Of a stretch of DNA of 64,000 nt, positions 1 to 11,299 are shown in pieces (positions within the stretch are counted from its first letter, which is position 1; every line of letters starts with the position of its first letter). A model generated the notes under the pieces. That model had not been told where the DNA came from and did not search any database. It saw only the letters and a program-made list of their open reading frames with translations. The position numbers and the translations under genes are program-made. Source of the DNA: an uncultured Arachnia sp. (lineage in GTDB: Bacteria > Actinomycetota > Actinomycetes > Propionibacteriales > Propionibacteriaceae); contig CANMNB010000003.1 of the NCBI GenBank assembly GCA_947499145.1, positions 186,001 to 250,000 of the forward strand. The letters are read 5' to 3'.

Positions 1-593
1 GGGGTCTGGGTGAAGATCTCCGGCGAGTACTGGTAGCCGAACTCGACGTCGCCCAGGTACTTCTCGGCGTACTTCATGACGAGGCCGGTGCCCCGAACGG
101 CCATGTCCACGCACTCGGCCTCGGAGATCCGGAACACGACGTCACGGAAGAGCTGGGCGGTGGCGTTGTACATGTGGATGGTCGCCCGCTTGGCTCCCAC
201 CAGGGATTCGGCGGTACGGCTGATGAGGTCCTCGCGGGCCTGGGTCAGCACCGAGATGGTCACGTCGTCGGGGACCACGTCCTCCTCGATGAGCTGCCGG
301 ACGAAGTCGAAGTCCGTCAGCGAAGCGGACGGGAAGCCGACCTCGATCTCCTTGTACCCGAGCTCCACCAGCAGCTCGAACATCCGGCGCTTGCGGGTGG
401 GGGTCATCGGATCGATGAGGGCCTGGTTGCCGTCCCGGAGGTCCGTGGACAGCCAGCGCGGCGCCTGCGTGATCTTCGTCGACGGCCACGTGCGGTCCGG
501 GACGTCGACGGGCTCGAAGGGGGTGTACCGGTGCACCGGCATGGGCGTCGGCTGCTGCTGCGGCCGCGGCTGGGTCCTGGTGTTCAGTCTCAT
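1..593 (-). CDS. leuA: 2-isopropylmalate synthase, N-terminal part (cut by window edge)
   Basis: First committed step of leucine synthesis: condenses acetyl-CoA with 2-oxoisovalerate in the cytoplasm. About 197 residues are present; the C-terminal part lies outside the window. The start ATG at 593 follows a GAGGAG Shine-Dalgarno sequence. Near residues 48-58 the frame reads STDLRDGNQAL, the conserved metal- and substrate-binding R-D-G-N-Q of the family. It is followed by the TIM-barrel stretch with ELGYKEIEVGFPSAS. The N-terminal extension before this motif fits the long actinobacterial form. It lies downstream of era but has its own promoter and an attenuator-type leader, so expression is probably set by leucine supply. 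Identification is firm; length and the C-terminal allosteric domain cannot be judged. Confidence 0.95.
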   Translation of the reverse strand, partial: MRLNTRTQPRPQQQPTPMPVHRYTPFEPVDVPDRTWPSTKITQAPRWLSTDLRDGNQALIDPMTPTRKRRMFELLVELGYKEIEVGFPSASLTDFDFVRQLIEEDVVPDDVTISVLTQAREDLISRTAESLVGAKRATIHMYNATAQLFRDVVFRISEAECVDMAVRGTGLVMKYAEKYLGDVEFGYQYSPEIFTQT

Positions 594-753
594 GTGTGGC
601 TCCTCGTGCTGGTGGTGACGCTGCCGGGCGCGTGCGAAGCTCCGCAGCGAGGAGGCCGGCGATGTTTCAGGACTGGGCCTCGCTGCGGCAACCAAGGAGC
701 AGGGACTGCTGTGCCACGAGACCGACATTAACCCGGTCACCGGTGCAGGGCAA
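594..753 (-). promoter_or_regulatory. leuA promoter and leucine attenuator leader RNA
   Basis: On the minus strand: -35 TTGCCC at 753-748, 17-nt spacer, -10 TAATGT at 730-725, then the leader GTG at 717. Downstream, CCGCAGCGAGG (688-678, inside the leader peptide) pairs perfectly with CCTCGCTGCGG (652-642), an 11-bp stem with a 25-nt loop that includes the leader stop codon. A second arm GCCGGC at about 660-655 can pair with CCGGC near 627-623. The GAGGAG of leuA follows at about 604-599. Geometry fits ribosome-mediated control of the leuA start or of termination. Confidence 0.75.
667..717 (-). CDS. leuL: leuA leader peptide, 16 codons with three adjacent leucines
   Basis: A GTG-started 16-codon frame reads V-A-Q-Q-S-L-L-L-G-C-R-S-E-A-Q-S and stops at TGA. 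The run of codons CTG CTC CTT is the regulatory region expected of a leucine attenuation peptide. There is no Shine-Dalgarno sequence. Instead a -10 box TAATGT ends 7 nt before the GTG, so the transcript probably begins at or next to the start codon. The second half of the frame encodes one arm of an 11-bp inverted repeat whose partner lies downstream, so ribosome stalling at Leu codons would decide whether the stem forms. Leader peptides before leuA are known in actinobacteria; this one is inferred from sequence alone. Confidence 0.8.
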   Translation of the reverse strand: MAQQSLLLGCRSEAQS

Positions 754-775
754 CCACCCGTCCACGTGTCGGACC

Positions 776-1711
776 TCAGAAGCCGAGGCGCCCGAGGTAC
801 TTGGGGTCCCTCTGCCATTCCTTGAGGACCTTGACGTGCAGGTTCAGGTGCACGCGCGTCCCCAGCAGCCGGTTGATCTGCTCGCGGGCGTCTGTTCCGA
901 TCTCGCGGAGTCGGGCACCCCGGTGCCCGATGATGATGCCCTTCTGGGACTCGCGCTCCACGACGATGGAGGCGAAGATATCGGTCAGCGGCTTGTCGGC
1001 CGGCCGCCCCTCCCGCGGGAGGATTTCGTCGATCACCACGGCGATGCTGTGGGGCAACTCGTCGCGGACGCCCTCCAGCGCCGCCTCGCGGATCAGCTCC
1101 GCGATGAGGGTTTCCTCCGGCTCGTCGGTGATCTCGCCGTCGGGGTAGTAGGCCGGACCCTCGGGCAGCAGTCGGAGCAGCGTGTCCCGGACGAGGTCCA
1201 CCTGGTGCCCGGCAGTCGCGGAGCACGGGATGACCTCGGCCCACTCGACCCCGAGCTCTTTGCCCACGGCATCCACGTCGACCAGGTGAGAGAGCACCCG
1301 TTCCTTGCTGACGAGATCCGTCTTGGTGGCCAGCGCCACCACCTTCGGGCGCCGCTCCAGCTCGGAGATCTGCTGGATCAGGTACGTGTCCCCGGGGCCG
1401 ATGCGCTGGTCGCAGGGAAGACAGACGCCGACGACATCGACCTCCGTCCACGTGTCCCGGACCAGGTCGTTCAGGCGCTCCCCCAACAACGTGCGCGGGC
1501 GGTGCAGCCCGGGGGTGTCGATGAGGACCAGCTGGCCGTCGGGCCTGGTGATGATGCCGCGCACCGCGTGACGGGTGGTCTGGGGCTTGGATGACGCGAT
1601 GGCGATCTTCTGACCCACCAGCGCGTTGGTGAGAGTGGACTTACCGGCGTTGGGTCGGCCGACCAGGCACGCGAAACCTGACCGGTGGGTGGGTGCGTGT
1701 TCCTCGCTCAT
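776..1711 (-). CDS. era: GTPase Era (16S rRNA / 30S assembly factor)
   Basis: Ribosome-associated GTPase that binds the 3' end of 16S rRNA during 30S maturation. 311 residues, normal family length. G1 GRPNAGKS near residue 18, G3 DTPG near 65, G4 present as TKTD rather than the usual NKxD, and G5-like CSATAG near 163. The C-terminal KH domain carries GIIIGHRGARLREIG. The ATG overlaps the stop of the upstream CNNM/CorC gene by 4 nt (ATGA), so the two are translationally coupled in the phoH-ybeY-permease-corC-era stack. The gene ends 23 nt before the leuA -35 box. Identification is firm. Confidence 0.97.
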   Translation of the reverse strand: MSEEHAPTHRSGFACLVGRPNAGKSTLTNALVGQKIAIASSKPQTTRHAVRGIITRPDGQLVLIDTPGLHRPRTLLGERLNDLVRDTWTEVDVVGVCLPCDQRIGPGDTYLIQQISELERRPKVVALATKTDLVSKERVLSHLVDVDAVGKELGVEWAEVIPCSATAGHQVDLVRDTLLRLLPEGPAYYPDGEITDEPEETLIAELIREAALEGVRDELPHSIAVVIDEILPREGRPADKPLTDIFASIVVERESQKGIIIGHRGARLREIGTDAREQINRLLGTRVHLNLHVKVLKEWQRDPKYLGRLGF

Positions 1712-3018
1712 GTGTCTTCCCTCTCGGCTTGGGTATCGTCGGTGGAGTTCTCCGGTGCGTGGCGGACCAGGACGGTACCCACTTGGTGGCGGCGTCCCAC
1801 GGCGCGGTCGGCGACCATCTCGATCCCATCATGGATCACCTGCGAGCCCGGGATGGGGACGACGTCGAGGAGCTTCGCCATGAGTCCCCCCACGGTCTCG
1901 ACGTCCTCGTCATCCCAGTCGCGCTCGAACAGGTCCCCCAGCTCGTCGAGCGGCAGGCGGGCCGACACACGGTACCCCCCATCCGGCAGCGGCTCCACCG
2001 CGGGGATCTCGTGGTCGTACTCGTCAACGATCTCGCCGACGATCTCCTCGACGATGTCCTCCATGGTGGCCAGCCCCGCCGTCCCGCCGAACTCGTCGAT
2101 GACGATGACCAGGTGGGAGTGGCTGAGCTGCATGTCCCGCAACAGCTCGGTCACCGGCTTCGAGTCCGGCACGAAGCTCGGCACGCGCATCAGTGCGGCG
2201 ACGGTCTCGGCGCGTTCCGCGTCCGGGTAGTCGTAGACGCGCTTGGTCACGTCCTTGAGGTAGACGACGCCCAGGACGTCGTCGATCCCGCCCTCTCCGA
2301 CCACGGGGATACGGGAGAAGCCGCTCCGCAGCGCCAGCGAGAGCAGCTGGCGCAGGGTTCGGTCGGACTTCACGAAGACCATGTCGGTCCGCGGGACCAT
2401 GACCTCCTTGACCAGCGTGTCCCCGAGCTCGAAGACGGAGTGGATCATGCGGGACTCCCCGGCCTCGATCACGTCGGCGGCCTCGGCGATGTCCACGAGG
2501 TCGCGGAGCTCCGCCTCCGAGGCGAACGGGCCATCCGCGAACCCCTTGCCGGGGGTCAGGGCGTTGCCGAGCAGCACCATGAGCTGCGCCAGCGGACCGA
2601 GGACAGTGGTCAGCAGGTTGACCAGTGGCGCGAAGGCACGCATGGTGCGCTCGGGGTGCTGGCGACCGAGGGTGTGGGGGGCCACCCCCCAGAGGATGAA
2701 CGAGACCACCAGCATGATGGCGACGGTGGCGCCGATCCGGGCCCACTGCTCGGCGAAGGCGTCGAAGACCACGGCGGCCGCGAAGACGATGGCACTGGTT
2801 TGGAAGGCCATGCGCGTCACCATGACCGCGTTGATCGACGGGGCCGGGTCCTGGGCGATCAGCAGCACCCGCTCCGCTCCGGGAAGACCGTCGTCCACCA
2901 TGCGCTCGGCCCGTGCCCTCGAGATCACCGACAGGCTCGTCTCGACGGCCGCCAGCACCGACGCGACGAGCGCGCAGCCGAACGCCACGGCCAACTCGAT
3001 CCAGTCGGACTGCGTCAC
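1708..3018 (-). CDS. CNNM/CorC-family membrane protein with CBS pair
   Basis: 436 residues. Four hydrophobic segments in residues 1-190 form the CNNM (DUF21) membrane domain. A CBS-domain pair at roughly 210-335 includes VMVPRTDMVFV and VIDEFGGTAGLATMEDIVEEIVGEI. A CorC_HlyC domain at about 350-430 ends the protein. The family is linked to Mg2+/Co2+ homeostasis; older names call it hemolysin. The GTG start overlaps the stop of the upstream permease (GTGA) and its own stop overlaps the era ATG. Position before era is the usual actinobacterial arrangement. The family is certain; the transported ion is not shown by the sequence. Confidence 0.93.
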   Translation of the reverse strand: MTQSDWIELAVAFGCALVASVLAAVETSLSVISRARAERMVDDGLPGAERVLLIAQDPAPSINAVMVTRMAFQTSAIVFAAAVVFDAFAEQWARIGATVAIMLVVSFILWGVAPHTLGRQHPERTMRAFAPLVNLLTTVLGPLAQLMVLLGNALTPGKGFADGPFASEAELRDLVDIAEAADVIEAGESRMIHSVFELGDTLVKEVMVPRTDMVFVKSDRTLRQLLSLALRSGFSRIPVVGEGGIDDVLGVVYLKDVTKRVYDYPDAERAETVAALMRVPSFVPDSKPVTELLRDMQLSHSHLVIVIDEFGGTAGLATMEDIVEEIVGEIVDEYDHEIPAVEPLPDGGYRVSARLPLDELGDLFERDWDDEDVETVGGLMAKLLDVVPIPGSQVIHDGIEMVADRAVGRRHQVGTVLVRHAPENSTDDTQAEREDT

Positions 3019-4304
3019 GGGAGTCGATCTCCTCCGTCCTGGGATCGCGTGGTGGGTCGCCCGAGTCTATCCCGCCGGCCGTGGCGCAGCCGCAGTGCGC
3101 GCACCCCGACGCCGAGGCCGATGACCAGGAGCCCCCCGGCGACCGCCACCGGCGGCAGCGTGGCCAGCAGTACCAGACACAGGACGATGCCGAGCCACTG
3201 GAGCGCGCGCGGGTAGAGGCGGTGTGGTGACGCCTGCCGCGCCGCTGACACGTTCGCCACGAGGTAGTAGACGAGGACGCCGAAGGACGAGAACCCGATC
3301 GCACCACGCAGGTCCAGTACGAGCACCACCACGGTGAGCACAGCCCCCAGGGCAAGGTCGAGGCGGTGCGGCACCCTGCGAGAGGGATGGATCGCAGCCA
3401 GCGCGAGCGGCAGGTCGCCCTCCCGTGCCATCGCCAGACCGGTGCGGGAGATGCCGGCAAGGAGCGAGAGCAGGGCGCCCGAGGCGGCTGCGACCGCCCC
3501 GACCACGACGATCGCGCCGAGGACCGGCGAGCCGTCGACGAGCAGGAGGAGTGGCTGCGTCGCGCCCGCCAGCCGGGGAGCTCCCAGCACGGACAACAGC
3601 GTCACCCCGACGACCGCGTAGACCACCAGCACCAGTGCCAGCGCGAGAGTGATCGCCCTGGGGATGGTCCGTCGCGGCCGCTCGACCTCTTCGCCCAGCG
3701 TGGCGATCCGTGCGTAACCCGCGAAGGCGAAGAACAACAGGCCGGCGGCCTGCAGGACGCCGTACCAACCGGCATCGGTGGGCGGACCCCACACCGCGGC
3801 ACCCCCGCCCCGCGCGCCCCATCCGTGGACGATTGCCGCGGTGATGGCGGCGAGGGCGAGACCGGCCAGCAGCATCGCTGCCCGTGCTGTGCGCGTGATC
3901 CCGAGGAGGTTCGTGCCCACGAGCAGCCAGACGACGGCCACGGCTCCCGGACGCACCCAGTCTGCGGGGAGGGCATAGCTGGCGACCGTGAGCGCCATCG
4001 CGGCGCACGAGGCGGTCTTGCCGACCACGAAGCCCCACCCGGCGACGAAGCCGGTCCAGGGCCCCACCTGCTCACGCCCGTAGACGTAGGTGCCGCCTGC
4101 GGTCGGGAACTGTGCGGCCAATTGCGCGGACGAGGTTGCATTGGCGAAAGCCACGAGGCCGGCGAGGACGAGGGCGACCAGCAGCGCCTCCCCAGCGCTG
4201 GAGGCCGCGGGACCGAAGGCGGCGAAGACTCCGGCCCCCAGCATGGAGGCGACCCCGATGGCCACGGCGTCGCGCAGCCTGAGCGAGCGTTGGAGCGTGG
4301 TCAC
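3015..4304 (-). CDS. APC-superfamily amino acid permease
   Basis: 429 residues with about twelve hydrophobic helices. The N-terminal LRDAVAIGVASMLGAGVF is the APC signature in helix 1 and GGTYVYGREQVGP follows in helix 3. Later, FFAFAGYARIATLGEEVERPRRTIPRAI matches the helix 6-7 region of the family. It probably imports an amino acid or polyamine; the substrate cannot be read from the sequence. It sits between ybeY and the CNNM gene with 4-nt overlaps on both sides (GTGA at 3015-3018 and at 4301-4304), so it is fully embedded in an RNA-processing and ribosome-assembly operon where this gene is not normally found. Confidence 0.9.
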   Translation of the reverse strand: MTTLQRSLRLRDAVAIGVASMLGAGVFAAFGPAASSAGEALLVALVLAGLVAFANATSSAQLAAQFPTAGGTYVYGREQVGPWTGFVAGWGFVVGKTASCAAMALTVASYALPADWVRPGAVAVVWLLVGTNLLGITRTARAAMLLAGLALAAITAAIVHGWGARGGGAAVWGPPTDAGWYGVLQAAGLLFFAFAGYARIATLGEEVERPRRTIPRAITLALALVLVVYAVVGVTLLSVLGAPRLAGATQPLLLLVDGSPVLGAIVVVGAVAAASGALLSLLAGISRTGLAMAREGDLPLALAAIHPSRRVPHRLDLALGAVLTVVVLVLDLRGAIGFSSFGVLVYYLVANVSAARQASPHRLYPRALQWLGIVLCLVLLATLPPVAVAGGLLVIGLGVGVRALRLRHGRRDRLGRPTTRSQDGGDRLP

Positions 4305-4783
4305 GGACGCCGTGGCACCTGGGCCGACCGGTCGGGCCGTGCGAGCTCCCAGGCGGCGATGATCTGGTCGTTGAGACCGAACATGATCGCCTTCTCCTCG
4401 GGTTCGGCGTGGTCGTGACCGAGCAGGTGGAGCAGCCCATGGATCAGTAGGTACTCGGCCTCCGCGTCGGCCTCGCGCCCGTTCTCGGCCGCCTGCGCAC
4501 GCGTGACCTGCGGGCAGATGACGATGTCGCCCAGGAGGCCGAGGGGCGGTTCCTCGTCCTCCTCGGGCGCGCGGAGCTCGTCCATCGGGAAGCTCATGAC
4601 GTCGGTGGGTCCCGGGAGGTCCATGAACCGCTCGTGGTAGTCGGCCATCGTGGTCTCGTCGACCAGGAGGATCGACAGGTCCGCCTGCGGGTGGATGCGC
4701 AGGCGATCGAGGGCGAAGCGCGCCAGGGCGACCAGCGAGAGCTCGTCGACCTCGACCCCGGACTCGTTGTTGATGTCGATCAT
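4301..4783 (-). CDS. ybeY: endoribonuclease YbeY (rRNA maturation)
   Basis: Zinc-dependent single-strand endoribonuclease of 16S rRNA 3'-end maturation and ribosome quality control. 160 residues, typical length. The metal site is LLIHGLLHLLGHDH near residues 112-125, matching H-x3-H-x5-H. The upstream block VDETTMADYHERFMDLPGPTDVMSFPMDE is also characteristic. The ATG overlaps the phoH stop (ATGA) and the stop overlaps the GTG of the permease. Firm assignment from motif and neighbourhood. Confidence 0.97.
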   Translation of the reverse strand: MIDINNESGVEVDELSLVALARFALDRLRIHPQADLSILLVDETTMADYHERFMDLPGPTDVMSFPMDELRAPEEDEEPPLGLLGDIVICPQVTRAQAAENGREADAEAEYLLIHGLLHLLGHDHAEPEEKAIMFGLNDQIIAAWELARPDRSAQVPRRP

Positions 4784-5745
4784 CGGCTCCCCCTGGGGCG
4801 TTCCCCGGCGGGTCGCTGGGTCAGTGAGTCGAACTGGTCGTAAGCGGCCACGATGTGGCCCACCAGCCGGTGTCGCACGACGTCCCGGGCGGTGAGGGTG
4901 CAGAAGGCGATGTCATCGATGCCGTCGAGGATCCCCTGGACCTGCCTGAGACCGCTGCGCACGCCGCCCGGGAGGTCCACCTGTGTGACATCCCCCGTCA
5001 CGACCACCTTTGAACCGAACCCGAGCCGGGTGAGGAACATCTTCATCTGCTCGCTGGAGGTGTTCTGGGCCTCGTCGAGGATGATGAACGCGTCGTTCAG
5101 CGTGCGGCCGCGCATGTAGGCCAGCGGTGCCACCTCCACGGTGCCGGACGTGAGCAGTTTCGGCACCGACTCGGCTTCCACCATGTCGTGCAGGGCGTCG
5201 TAGAGGGGACGCAGGTACGGGTCGATCTTGTCGTTCAGGGTGCCGGGCAGGAAACCGAGGCGCTCGCCCGCCTCGATGGCCGGACGCGTGAGGATGATGC
5301 GGCTGACCTGCTTCGCCTGGAGCGCCTGCACGGCCTTGGCCATGGCGAGGTAGGTCTTGCCCGTCCCTGCCGGGCCGATCCCGAAGACGACGGTGTGGCG
5401 GTCGATCGCGTCGACGTAGCGCTTCTGGTTGAGCGTCTTCGGCCTGACCGTTCGCCCCCGCGCCGAGACGATGTCGGCCGTGAGGATCTCGCTGGGCGGA
5501 GTGTCCGGGTCCCCCGACAGGTTCACCACCCGTTCGACGGTCTCGTCAGTGAGACCCTGGCCGGTTCGGATGATCGTGATGAGTTCGGTGAGGATCTCCA
5601 CGGCCCGGTTGATCTCGGCGGCGGATCCAGTGATATTGATGGCCGAACCCCGGACGTGCAGTTCCGCGTCGAGGTGCTGCTCGAGGATGCGCAGGAAGTC
5701 GTCCCGCGGGCCCAGCAGGTTGACCATGTCTATGGAGGCCGGCAC
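4780..5745 (-). CDS. phoH: PhoH-family ATPase
   Basis: 321 residues from the GTG at 5745. Walker A GPAGTGKTYLAMAKAVQAL lies near residues 123-141, and IILDEAQNTSSEQMKMFLTRLGFGSKVVVTGDVTQ supplies Walker B and the following conserved region. An N-terminal KH-like segment is present (LGPRDDFLRILEQHLDAELHVRG). PhoH-like ATPases beside ybeY are thought to act in RNA metabolism. The start is uncertain: coding character continues upstream in the same frame (TLTPSQTLGEQPAIRTLE), the GTG at 5745 has GGAG directly abutting it, and no other standard start codon is available, so the true start may be a non-standard codon within about 80 nt upstream. Confidence 0.92.
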   Translation of the reverse strand: MPASIDMVNLLGPRDDFLRILEQHLDAELHVRGSAINITGSAAEINRAVEILTELITIIRTGQGLTDETVERVVNLSGDPDTPPSEILTADIVSARGRTVRPKTLNQKRYVDAIDRHTVVFGIGPAGTGKTYLAMAKAVQALQAKQVSRIILTRPAIEAGERLGFLPGTLNDKIDPYLRPLYDALHDMVEAESVPKLLTSGTVEVAPLAYMRGRTLNDAFIILDEAQNTSSEQMKMFLTRLGFGSKVVVTGDVTQVDLPGGVRSGLRQVQGILDGIDDIAFCTLTARDVVRHRLVGHIVAAYDQFDSLTQRPAGERPRGSR

Positions 5746-5871
5746 CTCCAGGGTGCGGATGGCCGGCTGCTCGCCCAGCGTCTGTGAGGGGGTCAGGGTC
5801 CTGCCTCTTCCGGTTGATCGGGCGCGGGCACCTCCCGCGCGGCTACCAGTGTAGGCGGTGGGAGGGCGGGC

Positions 5872-6306
5872 TCACTCGTCGTCGGACTCGTCGTCCTCGC
5901 CGATCACGTGCATGGCCGCCTCCTCGGCACTCGCGGCTCCACCGCTGTAGCCGACGTCGACGCCGAGAGTGTGCTCCCCGCCACCGGCGCCCTGCACGTG
6001 CATGAGGCGACCCGCACGTTCGCGGCCGACCTGCCGGTCCTCCTTGTTCGGGTTCCAGTTGCCGTCGGAGTCGGTTCGCTCTGGCGCCTCCTGGGCCACG
6101 CGCATCTCCAGGGTCTCCCCCTTGCGCATCTCCTCGATCGTATTGCCGAAGCCCTGCGCGGGGGACCACCGTTCGGGGGCCGTGTAGCCCTCGTCCAGCA
6201 CGTCCGCCACGCCACGGTCGATGAGCGAGTCGCCCTCCTGGATCTGGTCCAGCTGCTCGGACTCGTCTGGGACGTGGTCCACTGCCATGTCGCCGATGTC
6301 TGTCAT
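5872..6306 (-). CDS. DUF5709-family acidic protein
   Basis: Small acidic actinobacterial protein of unknown function. I take the ATG at 6306 (MTDIGDM), giving 144 residues; an in-frame ATG 33 nt upstream would add a basic leader unlike the rest. The conserved core reads GVADVLDEGYTAPERWSP then GETLEMRVAQEAPE, typical of the DUF5709 family. The end is very acidic (GEDDESDDE). No membrane segment or catalytic motif is visible. It is divergent from the queuosine-precursor transporter with 72 nt between starts. The family is likely; the role is unknown. Confidence 0.8.
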   Translation of the reverse strand: MTDIGDMAVDHVPDESEQLDQIQEGDSLIDRGVADVLDEGYTAPERWSPAQGFGNTIEEMRKGETLEMRVAQEAPERTDSDGNWNPNKEDRQVGRERAGRLMHVQGAGGGEHTLGVDVGYSGGAASAEEAAMHVIGEDDESDDE

Positions 6307-6366
6307 GACAACATCCTGCCACCCCTCAGGGCCCCGCACGCGGAAACCATCCCCGTGTCGACGACG

Positions 6367-6372
6367 TAGGAT
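6367..6372 (+). promoter_or_regulatory. -10 box of a leaderless promoter for yhhQ
   Basis: TAGGAT ends 6 nt before the GTG start at 6379. No Shine-Dalgarno sequence precedes that GTG, so transcription probably starts at or next to the codon. Confidence 0.55.
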
Positions 6373-6378
6373 GCCGGG

Positions 6379-10161
<3,783 letters not shown>

Positions 10162-10173
10162 GGGTCCTTCGGG

Positions 10174-11196
10174 TCAGCTTTCTGTCAGGAAGCGGCTCAC
10201 GTACCGGGCGACTGCCCGGACGGAGGCGATGGTGGACGGGTAGTCCATGCGGGTGGGCCCGACGACCCCGAGGCTGGCCATGAGGTCGTCGGAGGAGCCG
10301 TAGGCGGAGGCGATGAGCGACGTGGACCGGAAGCCCTCGGCGGTGTTCTCCTCACCGATGCGCACGGTGATGTCGTCGCCGGACGCCTCGCCAAGCAGGT
10401 GCATCAGCACCACCTGTTCCTCCAGTGCCTCGAGGAGTGGGCGCATGCTGGTCTCGAAACTGGACCCGAACGACGCGAGGTTGGGCACGCCGGCGACCAC
10501 CACCTGCCCGGTGTGCTGGGGGCCGAGCAGTTCGAGCGTGACGGAGACCAGGGTCGCCGCGAGCGCCCGGTGTTCGGGTGCGACCTCCTCGAGGATGCCC
10601 CCGAGGGCGCCCGCGGCATCCGCGGGGCTGCGTCCGACGATGGCCTCTCGGATCCTCCCGCGAATGGCGTGGATGTCGTCCTCCGAGTTGGTGGGCACCT
10701 CGAAGACGTGCTGCTCGGCCCGGCCCACGGCCCCGCCTGCAAGCGCCACGATACCGAGGACTCGCTCCGGGGTGAGGCTGATGAACTCCACGTGGCGCAC
10801 CGTGCTGCGCTGGGTCACGGGGTATTGCACGATCGCCACTTGCCGGGTCACCTGCGCCAGCAGCCGGACGGTGCGCGTCACCATGTCGTCGAGGTCGACG
10901 GCGCCGGCCAGGAACATGGAGATCGCCCGGCGTTCGGCCGGCGACAGCGGCTTGATGGTGGCCAGCCGGTCGACGAAGAGCCGGTAGCCCTTGTCCGTCG
11001 GAATCCGCCCGGCGCTGGTGTGGGGCTGGGTGATGTAGCCCTCCTCCTCGAGCACCGCCATGTCGTTGCGCACGGTCGCGGAGGAGACGTCGAGCCGATG
11101 GCGCTCCACCAGCGCCTTGGAGCCGACCGGCTCCCGGCTGGCGACGTAATCGGTGACGATGGCCTTCAGCACGGCCAGCTTGCGGTCGTCCAGCAT
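10174..11196 (-). CDS. hrcA: heat-inducible transcription repressor HrcA
   Basis: Represses its own operon by binding CIRCE. 340 residues from the ATG at 11196 (MLDDRKLAVLKAIV), which follows GGGAGGTGACC, a strong Shine-Dalgarno sequence. The winged HTH covers about residues 1-80 and includes VSSATVRNDMAVLEEEGYITQPHTSAGRIPTDKGYR, highly diagnostic. The remainder is the GAF-like dimerisation region. A longer open frame continues upstream across the CIRCE site and antisense to the next gene and is not coding. The operon is hrcA-dnaJ-rsmE-tgt. Confidence 0.97.
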   Translation of the reverse strand: MLDDRKLAVLKAIVTDYVASREPVGSKALVERHRLDVSSATVRNDMAVLEEEGYITQPHTSAGRIPTDKGYRLFVDRLATIKPLSPAERRAISMFLAGAVDLDDMVTRTVRLLAQVTRQVAIVQYPVTQRSTVRHVEFISLTPERVLGIVALAGGAVGRAEQHVFEVPTNSEDDIHAIRGRIREAIVGRSPADAAGALGGILEEVAPEHRALAATLVSVTLELLGPQHTGQVVVAGVPNLASFGSSFETSMRPLLEALEEQVVLMHLLGEASGDDITVRIGEENTAEGFRSTSLIASAYGSSDDLMASLGVVGPTRMDYPSTIASVRAVARYVSRFLTES

Positions 11197-11217
11197 GGTC
11201 ACCTCCCGTGGGTCGTC

Positions 11218-11244
11218 TTGGCACTCGCCATGGCTGAGTGCCAG
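11218..11244. promoter_or_regulatory. CIRCE operator for HrcA
   Basis: TTGGCACTC, nine bases, then GAGTGCCAG. The half-sites are complementary at eight of nine positions and match the CIRCE consensus (TTAGCACTC-N9-GAGTGCTAA) with the G/C change common in actinobacteria. It lies 22 nt before the hrcA ATG and between hrcA and the divergent metallo-hydrolase, so it could also influence that gene. Confidence 0.9.
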
Positions 11245-11286
11245 TCTACCGACAGCGGGCGCGATCCCGAATTCCACGACTGCGCC

Positions 11287-11292
11287 TAGGCT
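11287..11292 (+). promoter_or_regulatory. -10 box of probable leaderless promoter
   Basis: TAGGCT ends 7 nt before the ATG at 11300. GGGAG in the gap could also serve as a weak Shine-Dalgarno sequence, so leaderless initiation is likely but not certain. Confidence 0.45.
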
Positions 11293-11299
11293 GGGAGCC

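Noticed and set aside
1693-3216. 507-codon open frame on the plus strand opposite the CNNM/CorC gene
   Set aside because: Antisense shadow of a G+C-rich gene: Arg/Asp/His-rich, no family motif, no ribosome site, while the minus-strand frame has clear domains.
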